Source: Isoetes taiwanensis (taxonomy: Eukaryota > Streptophyta > Lycopodiopsida > Isoetales > Isoetaceae). From it: a stretch of 64,000 nucleotides of DNA. The stretch lies in the NCBI GenBank assembly GCA_021234155.1, contig JAJEKV010000022.1, positions 6,197,753 through 6,261,752 on the forward strand, read 5' to 3'. Position 1 is the stretch's first letter. The number at the start of each line of letters is the position of its first letter. A program made the position numbers and the translations under genes. Below the pieces are notes generated by a model, which saw only the letters and a list, made by a program, of their open reading frames with translations, had not been told where the DNA came from and did no database searches. Shown piece after piece: positions 32,477 through 44,058 of this stretch.

Positions 32477-35369
32477 GGATGGCTTGCCTCCACGGTTAGT
32501 GCATCTTCTTGCTCTTTTTTATTACCGTAGCTATGGAGAAAAACCAGGTTGTTGTACATGATTTCGATTTGCTGATTTTGGCTATTATTGATCCTAGCAT
32601 TTCCGATTCTGTTTATTCCGATGTAGAGTATACCATTTTTCCTTCCTCTTAAATATATTTTGGACTCTATTTGCTCTGAAGTTATTTCGCATTTATAGGC
32701 GAGAGCAGGCTTGGTTCCCTCTAAATGATGCAAGTCTGATATTTTAGCACTAAAACCATGTGTTTAGGCTTTGTTTCCTCTAAATGATGTAAGTCTGTAC
32801 CAGCATCAAAGAATTTGCAGTATTGGGTTACTCTATTTCGTTTGTCATCATGTGTCCATATTTACTGGGCTATTATGTTCTTGGAGATAGAGATTGATTC
32901 TGACACTGCTGAATGTGTTGTGCAGTCATGACTCACGTGTTAAACATCTCATGTTTACTTCAGCAAGGTAAGGGTACGTTTTATGACATAGCTCAAATCT
33001 TTAGTTTGCAATCACTAGAGAAATAAAGCAGACTTTATGCAATAATGACATTTGACCTTTTTCGTGCACTAGAATCTTCAGTATTTTGGACATTTGCAAA
33101 TCATATGGTCACTTTATATCAGGAAGTGAAAAGGGACTTTAGAAGATTTCTTGGACGTGGATGGGAGCACAACATGAATAGCGGTTACTGTACCCTTTGG
33201 AGGCATGCAACTGAGCATATCCTAGAAATGGTGACGAGAAGTAATACATCTATTCTTAAGTAGCTTACAGGCTAATCTCACCGTAAATGTTGTCTTTGCA
33301 TTTTTCTGGCAAGCAGTATCAGGGGCAGTAAAAGGTGTTACTGCGATTTTTTATTTCCTTCGCTGAATGATTATATGTGCATATTGCGAATCCAACATGT
33401 TTAATTTTTTTAAAACAGTTTGGTGAAAGCTGAGGCTAAAATGTCCAGTCTATATTGAGATATTGGATGTCATAGATAACACATAAATTGGGAGTTATTG
33501 AATTTAGTCTATTTGATATGTTAGAGATGCTTTCATGGCCATTCATCCATCATAACTGCTTCTGCGTTGTTAGCTTCCCTAGCAAATCTTCTTGCATATT
33601 AACTGAAGATGGCATTGGATTCTGTGCTTGATTTTCCTACCTTGCATCTTCATCAGGCCAGGCAGGACCCTTTCAAATGGGCCCACTTCATTATCAACGT
33701 TCCTACTAACCTTGCTTTTTCAATGTATGTATTCTCATTTCTTTTCCAAGGTTGAATTTTGGCCCTCGACTACAATCCTAGAGAGATCAAGATCAAGCTA
33801 GATGTGGTGGACAATATGATTAGGGCAAGACGGTATTATATTTCGTTACCATGATGTATATTTTGTTTCTTTTACATTTTTGTTCTAATGTGCAGGCAGA
33901 TTGATTGTTTGACAGTAATTTTTCTTACAGCTGCTTGCCTCTTTTCTCTGCCTGTCGCATTAGTTGGTTGGCACAGGTTGAAGCAAGTCCCAATGTATAT
34001 TTTCTATTATTGCTACAAATTAATATGTTCTATTTTAGAGTAGATGTATGCTCAGAAAGTTGCTTTTATAAACCATATGTCAGCTTGCAGGATGATGTAC
34101 CTTATAGTTTCGTAGCAGGGTACGGCCCAGAGAATAAAAAATGCAGGAATACCCTCAGTCTCGATAAGTACTAACCATAAATGCTTAGATCAGTAGTTTA
34201 ATTGGTTATTTATTGTATTAAAGTTGCTTTTCTTATAACAGTGAGTGAGTCAATGTGACCCACTGAAACTTTGTTGCCTAAATTTGAGCCAAAGACAACA
34301 GATGATAATGCCTGTCATAACCTGTTCATGCTATTTTCAGACATGGATGGGAATTATAATATCCTTGCTAATTTACCTTCAGGAGGGCATGTTATGATTG
34401 ATGAGTTCCGCCGACACACCATATTGTCAAAGCTTCTGGTTGGAATGCTCACAAGAAGGAACTTTGCAGCTTAATGTGGAGAAGGATCTGATTGAACTAA
34501 ATTGTTTTCGTACCTTAAAGATCGTCATGCCACTAAGGCCCTGCTATTAGAAAGTCGTTAACACATCTTTGCATTTTTATGCCCAGCAACTCCAGTCTGT
34601 TTTGTTGCAGGGAATTTCGTCATGTTCAAATTAGAGTTTGTTGAAACAAGAGATTTGATGTATGTTGGCTTTGTAGGTCAATAATTTAGACATGATGCCC
34701 TCATTCTGATATGTTTTACGTATTTTGCGATGACTATAGTAGATGTTTGGAAATTAGAACATGGATGTAATAGGGAGACATCCAGTAGAATTGATATTTC
34801 AGGGATTTTGGAAATGTAGATGAAGTGGGCATGTTGTGAAATCGCCTGGATTCTCCAGTTCATTCTCAGACAAAATCGACTTTAAGAGGCAAGCATTTTG
34901 TTTCTATGCATTTTGTTATGACTTCTCTATTTCGTTTGTTTTGCTTTCATATATAGGTATTGTTATGAACTTTAAGAATCTCAGTATTCCATGAATGTAC
35001 ATATGAAGTCTGAATTTTAAACATGAAAATATCCAGGCATATTAAAAGGGGTTTCCTGTTACATCATGTCAGGAACATGCAAATATACATCACCATCCAA
35101 TCTCCTAATATTTTTAAAAGAAAAAAATGCTTTCTTACTTGATAATAGTAGTTGTAAGGGAAGTTCTATTTTGAGATTGGAGGATCAAGGTGTGCACAAT
35201 CCTGCACAGGTTGGCATGACAGAAATCAGCTGATGCTTACATTGACAGCAATATAAGAAACATGCTTATATTGGTGAGGCAATATAAATGTGTTTCAATT
35301 GGGACTACCACAGAGAGCTCAAATCTAAATGAGGGACAAAGAAATGAAATCATCAGTGGTGTTAATGAT

Positions 35370-35431
35370 GCACCTTTAAACATAACATGTACTCGATGGT
35401 GCACCTTTAAACATAACATGTACTCGATGGT
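35370..35431. repeat. Tandem duplication, 31 bp x2, essentially identical
   Basis: gcacctttaaacataacatg followed by tactcgatggt occurs twice, head to tail. Confidence 0.9.
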
Positions 35432-36258
35432 CAGCAAGCAGAGGTACATTCCTAGAAATTGGACAGTGTCTTTAAAATTAGAAGTGTTGTTATGAGGCTT
35501 TTTATCCTTTGTGTTTTTGCATGTGCTGAAGCTTTTAACTTTTGTGCTTTTGATTTTGCTTATTTATAACTTTTAAATGAGCAGCTTTTCCAGGAAGGAG
35601 AATTCATACTATAGACATCTCCCTTTTGCATGTGCCCAAGTGAACAAATTACAGAAGAGCAAGAAGTGGTTGTTTATGTTCCGCCCTCTGTAAGCAGTAT
35701 TTTCTTATGTTCATTTCTCAATTCTTGAAATTATGGTTCGCAATGGCATGATTGGCTAGCTCATCGGTAATATGCCGGTCTGTAAAAATGGGTATATAAT
35801 GGCATATTGATTAGCTCATAGGTAACGTATTGGTCTGCAAAAATGAGAGCATCCAAACATGCAACTTGAAAGTTAAATTTGACAAATGCAATGCCGGTCC
35901 CAAGAAAATAGTCACGTTGTCCCTCTGGGCTTGCAGCATGCAGATATGTAATTATTATGCAGACAGAAGAATTGACCAAAATAATATATTACATTGAACT
36001 TTACGTTTGTTTTCCATGACGGAAATAATGTTCTACTTGCAGGTGCTTAACTCAAATATTTTGTTTCCCGACATTCTTCAAAAATTCATTCTTTTGTACA
36101 ATTTGTTCCCTCACATTCTTTTAATCTTTGCTCTTTTGTAAAGAATATATTACAATTTGAGCGTCCCTAAACACTAGACATTCTATTCTGCTTATAACCT
36201 ACATGTTCCTATGCTATTTAATAGATTGGTCTTTACTCTTTCAATAAAAATTGCATAA

Positions 36259-36426
36259 ATTCTTCTTTGGACAAGCATACAATGTTGTGTTGCCCTACCA
36301 CACAATAGGTTTGCGAGCTTGATTATAACATAGCCACACAAAATTCTCCTTTGGACAAGCATACAATGTTGTGTTGCCCTACCACACAATAGTTTTTTGA
36401 GCTTGATTATAACATAGCCACACTAA
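36259..36426. repeat. Tandem duplication, ~83 bp x2
   Basis: The units share ctttggacaagcatacaatg, ttgtgttgccctaccacaca and gagcttgattataacatagc. Confidence 0.9.
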
Positions 36427-37352
36427 AATTGAGCCTACATGCATCATACCTTGGTTCAACAACATTTGTCGAATCACTCCCCCTCCTAGGATCGACCATC
36501 AAAGACAAATGGGGTTCTTTTATCCTATAGTGCAACTATTTCTGTTCATGTCAACAAAATTACAACTATACTACAACTATAACTCCATGGCTGGCTATAA
36601 TACAAGTAGTACACGACTTGCACGTAGCTTTTCATATCTATGTCTAATAACTCTTCGTGTTTGTTGGTTCAATGATTTAGAATCGAAAATGATACACAAC
36701 ACAAGAAGAACAAACAATACATATGCTGGTTTGTTGTGTGAATTTTAAATCTTTTTGGGCATTGCTAAGGCCATTTGGGCAATATATGGGATATTGTAAG
36801 CAAAGAAACAACTACTTTAAACCTTCTTGGGTATTGCTAAGGCCATTCACACAATATATGTGATATATGGTTTCTAGAGTGCCATGTTTTTGCAAGCAAA
36901 GAAACAACTATTATACACATGCCATTGTCAAGTGCATTATTATCTTATCTTAACATATATAATCCTCAAGGGGACGATTCCTTTGGCATATTCGAAGGTG
37001 ATGCTTGCCTCTAAATCGGCCACGTTTTTCCGGAAGGAAAAAATAGAGGCTTTAGAAAAAAAGATGGAAAATGAAAGAAAGGGGCTTTGACGGCCCTGTT
37101 CTGAGCATGCTTTGGCTATGGAGGCTATTGTCCGGCAACGGCTTCCATTCCGTCTTTTGGTTCTCATTCATGTCTGCCATAGCGACTATTTTTTTAGATT
37201 GGTGTGGAAAAAACTCTCCGACTGTTAGGACTCGTGGAGAATCATGGTTTTTAGAGAGTGGTGGTTTTCTAGAGATTCGTTGCTCATCGGCTATAGCTTC
37301 TTATGATTCGATCTGTGTCTGGACAGGTAAGGTAACATGGGTGCCTTTTCAG

Positions 37353-38238
37353 AAAACGAACTCTGAATTTGCTCTAGAGCGGGGAGTACCTGCCATAATT
37401 GGAATAATGGCATCAAAGAGACTTCCTTATCCTGCTAGAGCTTTCGTCATGGCTCATTGTTCCCGTTGCCTTATTCCATGGAAAGATTACGGTAAGCTGA
37501 ATTTTCTGAAATTTTTGGACCATGTTTCATCTATGCATTGTTCTGCATTGTCTATAGTGTTTAGGACTTATATGCTAAATGTTGATTGTATAATGCAGAT
37601 GGTGTCTACTTAATGGAAGTTGATCGTGTTCTCACACGGGTGGATATTGGATACTATCGGGCCCACACAGAAATTGGCAAACACATTGGAAGGGTTGGCA
37701 AAGAACTAAGGAGGATCTTCTAGCGTAGATGGTATTATTGAAAACATGGCAAAAGTATCTATTTGGAAAAAAAGTGGTTGAAAAAGGGAATCTTGCTATT
37801 TGGCAAAAGCCATGGAATCATATTGATTGTAAGCTAAGCCAGGATTGTTCAAAAGCCTCACATTTGCCAAGGCGAGGATCCCGATAATGCATGGTACATT
37901 TATAAAAACCGCTATTCTCGCTAACATGTTTTTCACATTTTTTATTAACTCTGTGTTTTTCGGGTATAGGGAAATGGAGACTTGCATAATACCACTTCTG
38001 AGAAGTGGATGACAGAAAAAACAGCGGGAGGAAGTTAGAAAAGTGGCCAGCTTCCGAAGTTAATCGATGTACCACCGGAATTGCAAATGGCATGCAACAC
38101 GGAATTCAGCCAGAAAAGTATGAGAAAGATAAAGCATATTACAAAAGCGATTTGGTCCCTCCACTTTCTCAAGGTCGGTCTGCTAACATAATGGACATGA
38201 GTGCGGGGTTTTGGGCACACAAATGGGTAACCAAATAG
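37353..38238 (+). pseudogene. Fragment of a plant PMT-type (Golgi) methyltransferase gene
   Basis: Three exon remnants lie in order with introns still between them. Exon at 37353-37491: [20 protein letters not shown] and [11 protein letters not shown]. Exon from 37599: [12 protein letters not shown], then in a shifted frame GYWILSGP, then KGNLAIWQKPWNHIDC near 37790-37840. Exon at about 37972-38238: EKWPASEVNRCTTGIANG and NIMDMSAGFWA. These match the S-adenosylmethionine-dependent methyltransferase core of QUASIMODO/PMT-type proteins thought to act on cell-wall polymers in the Golgi. The N-terminal membrane part and the C-terminal third are missing and frameshifts are present, so it cannot make the enzyme. 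Intron retention points to DNA-level capture. Confidence 0.85.
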
Positions 38239-38307
38239 AAGTCTGAATTTCGTGAAGGAGGGTGAGCGCTATTGGATTGTAGTATAAAGGAGCTGATAGA
38301 TGTAAAG

Positions 38308-39220
38308 CACATACTACCTCTGCACCAGGTGATGATTATTTGAGTGTTCACATAAGAACCCTTGGGGATTGGACAAAAGAATTGAAGAACAATTTCTCGA
38401 GGAGGTTTTGTCAATTCCATTATCTCATAGCAGTGGTATTTCTAGAACCGAGCAATGTTTAAGCAATGTAGCTGGCGTAAGCGGGTATGTCGACCAGAAG
38501 ATGGTAAAAGTGGATTCTTTTGAAAGCGGAACTACATGGTTGGAGATTGCACTAAAATAAGTAACCATGTTAAACTTGGAGCTCCAGCCCAAGATTATAC
38601 TTCATATGATGTTTTGCTTTTAGTTGGTCTTGGCATTGGAGCTACACCTTTTATAAGTGTGTTAGAAGATATGCTTAACAACATGAAGAGAGCAAGTACG
38701 CATCACGTAGACACTACTGTACTGCCAAGTCAATTAGTTAACCAACCTAGACTTGTGCTAAAAACTAATGGCATTTTTGACTTTACCCAGATGAGAGAAA
38801 CAAATATGTCAGTTGGAAATAGTCGCAGAACCAATGTTCCAACTGGGTCACAAGAGAGCAGGGTTCTCTGGCACAAGAGTAAGTATAGAACAACTTCAAC
38901 ATCTGCTCATATGCTAAAGAAATTATGTGCTCATATGCTACAACACTAATATGTGTTGCAGGCTAAGACACATTTTAACATAACCAATTGGAAGAAAGTC
39001 TTCTCAAAGTTTTTCACATAAAGGTGCAAGAATAGGTAAGGATAGTAAAGACTTTTTTTTTTTAAGAATGGATTTTGGCATGAAATTCACATTGGTAAAC
39101 GAAATTTCAGGTGTGTTTGATTTATAGAGCACCTGCATGCCCAAGGATCTGGAGGCTATGTGCAAGGAGTATAACTACAAAGACATGACTATGTTTGAGT
39201 TTTACAAGGAAAAACTCTAG
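38308..39220 (+). pseudogene. Fragment of an RBOH NADPH oxidase gene (C-terminal exons)
   Basis: Remnants run from the FAD-binding part to the C-terminus. 38323-38390: [19 protein letters not shown]. 38569-38690: [10 protein letters not shown] and [19 protein letters not shown] (NADPH-binding). 38962-39019 after a ttgcag acceptor: AKTHFNITNWKKVFSKFFT. 39111-39220 after a ttcag acceptor: KDLEAMCKEYNY and MFEFYKEKL with a stop, matching the conserved end of RBOH. Family members are plasma-membrane enzymes that make superoxide from NADPH. The N-terminal EF-hands and the haem-binding membrane domain are absent, and stops and frameshifts interrupt the rest. It sits directly after the PMT fragment on the same strand, inside the Helitron-like element. 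Confidence 0.87.
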
Positions 39221-39803
39221 TGGTGTAAATATTTGGAGCTTGGCATCCCTACAAGTCAACAAAGCATATATATGGGACATATTTTTTTTTAGTGAGGATC
39301 CGGTACATGTGAAAACGACTTTGGCGAAAGCGTCAACGAGTTCACGTGATGTATACATCTGAGAGATAATTACCGGATATAGCTTATTTCGCCCTTGCTA
39401 TTCTTTTCACGCTAATAAAATCTTGCATTGCATAATGTTGTACAAATCCTACATTAGCGAAATTAAAATTACACGGTATTACTACTGCAGCGAGTGAAAT
39501 TCAGAGATGAATAGTTGGTGTGTGACATACTAGTAGCAGTCAATTATGATTTCACAAGATGAGCTAGAATTCCATTTGCTTTTGTGAAAGATTCCCCACT
39601 ATATACTGTTAAGTCATGGAAAAGAGACAGTCCAAGTTAAAAGGACAAATAGTTACGTCACTTTGGAGGTAACATGATTCAACAATTATAAAAAAATTTA
39701 AGATTGTGACAGAGGCAGGACGCTTCCATCAGGCCTTTTTAGGATGTCTCTGGCACAATCCAATCATCTCCACCAAAGCCAAAGCTTCACCATCGCAAAG
39801 GGA

Positions 39804-39945
39804 AAGGGAATTTAGCCATCTATGCAAAATGGTTTTTGCACCCATTGCATTTCATATTATGAAAAAAGTACTTAAGGGAATTTAGGCATCTATGCAAAAT
39901 GGTTTTTGCACCCATTGCATTTCATATTATGAAAAAAGTACTTAA
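39804..39945. repeat. Tandem duplication, 70 bp x2, one mismatch
   Basis: aagggaatttag, catctatgcaaaatggtttt and the following bases to gaaaaaagtactt occur twice in succession with almost no divergence. The duplication is therefore recent. Confidence 0.92.
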
Positions 39946-40254
39946 ACTCATGAATACTATTGACTTTATCATATGAGATGATTTCAATCATGAATATATA
40001 TTATCATATTGAAGCGGGTTCTATTATATTCTATTCTATTATTTTTTTGGTACTTGGGTCATGGAGCGGCCTAGGGGAAATCATGCACACCCACAAACCT
40101 ATGACTAAATGAACAAATTTGTCTTAGATGCAATTCATTGTTTATTGAATGGGATTGGTTTCTCAACTATGGATGTTCATATTAAGTTCCACTTAAACGT
40201 TTCAATTTAACAGGAAATCCGCATCGACCACTTCCACTTGCTATCTCCAGAACC

Positions 40255-40447
40255 TAACCTTATAGCGAGCAACAAAGTACAAAACAGATGGCAATAGTGC
40301 AGGTTCAACTCCTGCATGTTCTTTCGCATCTCAAGGATGTCCAGAATTGAGATCCATTCGACTTAGCACAAAACTTCTTCTGCAGCGGGTTGGGAGAAGA
40401 GAAATGTTCGCGGCGGCCGCAAGGCCGCCGCGATAAATTTCTTGTTA
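40255..40447 (+). mobile_element. SINE-like element with GC-rich terminal hairpin, copy 2
   Basis: The B box caggttcaactcctgca lies near 40301-40317. The 3' module is agagaaatgttcgcggcggc, then a hairpin loop gcaa, then ggccgccgcgataaatttct. It is the same module as at 19870-19920. It sits inside the Helitron-like element, directly against that element's right segment. Confidence 0.7.
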
Positions 40448-41022
40448 ATCATAACCATGAAGTATATAAACATAAATTATTTGCAAGATATGCACATTTG
40501 GTATAGTTTCACATTTGATAAGCTTAGTTATGGCACATAAACATAAACTATTTGCAAGATATGCACATTTGGTGTAGTTTCACATTTCACAAGCTTAGTT
40601 ATGGCACATAAACATAAATGAAACTATTGTACACATGACATTTCTCAAGTGCATTATTAATGATAACCATGTGAGAGTTGGGTTTTGTGTTAGTGAATTT
40701 AGTGTGTATTTATAGCATCTTCAATAAAGAGATTATCTAAATTATTATAAACACACACGAAAAATGCAAGCATGAACCTATTAATAGATAGAGTGAATTA
40801 TCTCCTTCACATTTCTATCTATTTTATACATTTCAATATCTAGATGTGTCTCCTTTGGCTTTTGTATTATATAGCGATCAATACGAAACATCTGGTAATG
40901 CCCCTTACACCCACACTCACGTTCACACCTCCCTTCCATTAGCATCATGTCAAAATACAAAAAATGCCACATTGTTTATTCTATCCAACAATCAAACAAC
41001 CACCCCTTCAAATTGTAGTAAA

Positions 41023-41050
41023 GCCCGGCAACGCCGGGCACTATAACTAG
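41023..41050 (+). other. Helitron 3' terminus (hairpin plus CTAG), copy A
   Basis: Stem GCCCGGC / GCCGGGC with loop AAC, followed by ACTATAACTAG and then T. The equivalent in copy B has GCCCAGC / GCTGGGC, a compensatory pair change. Confidence 0.85.
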
Positions 41051-41384
41051 TATATTATTAAGCATGAAAATCGAGGTTGAACATATGACGAGATTGCGTG
41101 TCAAGGACACAAATAACTATTTAAATCATGCCAACCCAACAGATTGCTATCTAGAGAAGCAAAGTGGCATATCAAATTATCTTAATTAAGAGGAAAGTGA
41201 ATTTGAAGACTAAAAATGCAATCCTATTTGAAACAACCTGGAACACAATGTGAAGCTGCATGTGAGATATTTCAAGGAAGAGCTAGGTGCCAAGGAGCTG
41301 CAATTCAAATGTAAGAAAGGAACAATTAATATGGTTTATTGCAATGTAAACTGAATTAACACAATTAAAAATGCTGGGAGAAAA

Positions 41385-41580
41385 ACAACTGATTTCGTTA
41401 TTACTGGCCTCTCTTCTTCCATGGCAATTACCAGAAAAAACAAGTTGTGGAGCAAAACAGCAACAGGAAGTACGATTGGCTGTTAGAAATCAAGTTAGAA
41501 ATACAACTGATTTCATTGTTGCTAGCCTTTGTTATCCATGGCAATTAGCATAAAAACAAGTTGTGGAGCAAAAGGGACAG
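41385..41580. repeat. Tandem duplication, ~118 bp, nearly two copies
   Basis: The units share acaactgatttc, ccatggcaatta and acaagttgtggagcaaaa in order, 118 bp apart. Confidence 0.85.
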
Positions 41581-41587
41581 CAGGAAG

Positions 41588-41630
41588 AATAGAATAGAAT
41601 AGAATAGTTTTTAACGTCCACGGAGAGAAA
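41588..41630 (-). mobile_element. 3' end of a microsatellite-tailed retroposon
   Basis: On the minus strand the core ccgtggacgttaaaaa runs into (CTATT)n. The same core with other tails occurs at 47011-47045 and 59652-59691. The 5' limit of this insertion cannot be fixed by eye. Confidence 0.5.
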
Positions 41631-41639
41631 CGTTAGGTC

Positions 41640-43734
41640 TTTAAAGCATAAGAAGACATGAGATGGGTCAATATTTTGGGACAAAGTTGTACCTGCTTTA
41701 GGGATCTGGAAAACATAAGCTTTCCAGATATCTCCAGTGGCTTCAGAAATTCCTTGGTTATTTACCTCCAAGTGCTGCAAATTGCATGTTTTCCAGCAAA
41801 AAAATCAAGTGGTCTAAAGAAAGATGAGAGTATGTCCTTGATAGACAGTCCTTGTCAATTGGGTGCATAGGACATGGCAGTATTTTGATGTGGATCTATA
41901 AACTTCTAGGTAATCTGGTACCACTAGCAACCCATAATCTGTCAGCTGCATACCCTGTTAGATGATGAATTCATTGAACTTCTTCAATCAAAAGCTGGAC
42001 TTGAGTTTCCACATGTGGTACACACGAAATAGGTGTTTCAAAATGCACAAGCGATAAATGTACAACACAAGCTATGTATCAGGAAGTTCTATCTAGCAAC
42101 CCATAATCTGGTCACCGCATTAGCCCGCTTCTTATGTTTGTATTCAATGGGCTCATTGGTATGACACTTGCCTTTGTGTGTTATTGAGAATTGCCTTTTA
42201 GATCAAAATATTGGTCTCATTTTACTATGCAGATAATAAAAATGCACGAGTCTTGGTATTAATGGATGACTCCTTATGTTCCATCCGTAAGGTTTGCATC
42301 TATGTGAGTTAATAGTGCAAGTTGAAGCACTCTACCCGCACACCGCTCGGATGATGTTGTAGTGGATCCATTTGCGGACCATGGACCTCATGGGCCCGTT
42401 ATTATCTTTATGTGGAGCTATCGTGGATTTACATTTGCAAAGGAAAATGCTCCTTACAAGCTACCCCCTTTGGGGACTACTATCGTCGAATGCTTAATTA
42501 AATTTAGGAATGTCATGGCAATGGCGAGCATGTATTAAAATGCTTATCCTTTGTATTACCGGTATTGTTTAAGAGATGTTGAAGATGGGCATGATAGAAT
42601 AGAATAGATAAAGTCGCAATTTTATTTGAAAAATGCATTACCAAAAGCTCGACGATGAACAAGGTCTCTTACTTCGCTGAAAAGATGACCATCTCAATGT
42701 GCTTAGATCTTGCTTTTGATGCATTCCATCAAAAGATAATAAGATGTTCTTGACGAGTGGCAACTTCACGATGCTCAAGCAGCCCAAGTGCCTCATTCCA
42801 AAAGCATAACCTGTATATCTTCAAGCCTTAAAAGCATAACCTTCTAACAAGTTCTAAAATCCACGAAGAACTTTAACACTGCAGAATACATTAAACAAAT
42901 CTAAGCCTGAAGACAATGCCTTAGTCCTTTATTTCTTACTTGTTAGGAACTCATATAACCACTAAATAATGTTATTAGAATAACCATCGGTCAATTTACA
43001 TGAAAATAGTAAAAATCCAACCAGTTCAAGTCTAAGAAATACGAAATATCAGACCTACAAAAGTAATTCTAAATAGGTAAAGAATGTGATGAGCAAATGA
43101 AGGAGAACAAATGAGCATGGGATAGATAAAAGCACTATAATGAAAGTAGAAGCGTATAGAGAAGAGAAAAACTTCACCTTGGAGTAGAAGGCAAGGCTTA
43201 AAGTCCCCAATAGAAGGCATTCTGGTATTCTTGTCAAGGTCTCATGCCTGGAATCGAAATCTGTCCTTGATACAAAATATTGGAAACCAAAACTCTGAAC
43301 TTCCTTGTCTCAAAATCGATCAGTGAGGACGACCTAATGCAGTGCCGGATTTGCCATAGCCGAGTTGGGCCTGTTCTTTGCTAGAGGCACGGCAGAGAAT
43401 TTCTTGGGTTTTCTAATTTCCCTGGCCGTAGGATTTGAAATTAGAGAATCGGACGGCTCAAAATGATCTTAGGTGATGTGGCACGACAAGTGGCATAGCT
43501 AAAATCGCAGGAAAGTGGGCAGCTCGGGTTAGGCAACCCTGCGAATAAAGACATAATGTTTTTGTGGACTTGGCGGATTTTTTCTCATGGCTGGTTTAAA
43601 CATGACTAGGGTTGATAAGTAAGGCACTCGTGTAGATGGAAGTTCGTATCATAGAATATGCCATGAACGAAGAGCATATAAGTAGCCAGATAGAAAGAAA
43701 CATCACGTTTCTGCACAAGTATTATCTGGTATTC
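41640..43734. other. Intergenic, no supported gene
   Basis: I see no family motif or credible exon chain. A second AATAG microsatellite with a short A/T core is at 42594-42610. Confidence 0.55.
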
Positions 43735-43758
43735 CACGTGTCATAATTTCCCGCCAAA
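43735..43758. promoter_or_regulatory. G-box and E2F-type site upstream of MinE
   Basis: CACGTG lies at 43735-43740 and TTTCCCGCCAAA at 43747-43758, about 300 bp before the MinE start codon. The second string is a textbook E2F/DP site, found in promoters of S-phase genes. Whether either site is used is inference. Confidence 0.45.
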
Positions 43759-44058
43759 CTGTGACCCTGATTTTGTTGGTTTCCTCCAGTAGCTCTGTTT
43801 GCGGCGGCATGATCCGGTTCTCCTTTGTCAATGTACAAGCGTTTTCTCTTCCAGGTATGGTAGATCTATGCTAGTTAATGTTTACTTGTGCCCCTCTAGC
43901 ACTTTGTTGTAATCTGCCATCTAGACATACATGGGCTTAGCTATTCTGTTTCCGGTTCTGGGTTTAGGCGGTGATGATTGGATGTTGTTGTTTAGGTTTC
44001 TAAGACATTAAATCCAGCTGACGAGAGAGACTGAAATCAATATAGAGGAGAGTGATCT

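Larger units (their letters stand above)
31480..36258. other. Unassigned stretch, no gene I can name
   Basis: A 43-bp tandem duplication (32393-32476, sharing cagggttttgggg and ttacagttt) and a 31-bp one (35370-35431, gcacctttaaacataacatg) are clear. Several exon-like frames (33045-33263, 34271-34474) end at plausible borders but match no family that I recognise. A decayed or lineage-specific gene between about 32.3 and 35.7 kb is possible. Confidence 0.45.
36735..41050 (+). mobile_element. Helitron-like element carrying host gene fragments
   Basis: The 3' end has the Helitron signature: a hairpin GCCCGGC-AAC-GCCGGGC (41023-41039), then 11 bases ending CTAG (41047-41050), followed by T. The left segment 36735-36940 and the right segment 40448-41050 match, in order, the compact copy at 56535-57093. 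In the compact copy they are adjacent; here about 3.5 kb lies between them, with PMT and RBOH fragments and a SINE-like element. The left segment has an extra internal duplication. A ~72-bp right-hand unit (tttgcaagatatgcacattt) is doubled. No Rep/helicase frame is present, so it is non-autonomous. The 5' TC end is not resolved. Confidence 0.75.

Noticed and set aside
33045-34474. Possible multi-exon gene
   Set aside because: Some frames end near GT donors, but no protein family was recognised and the frames do not join into a convincing chain, so no CDS was called.
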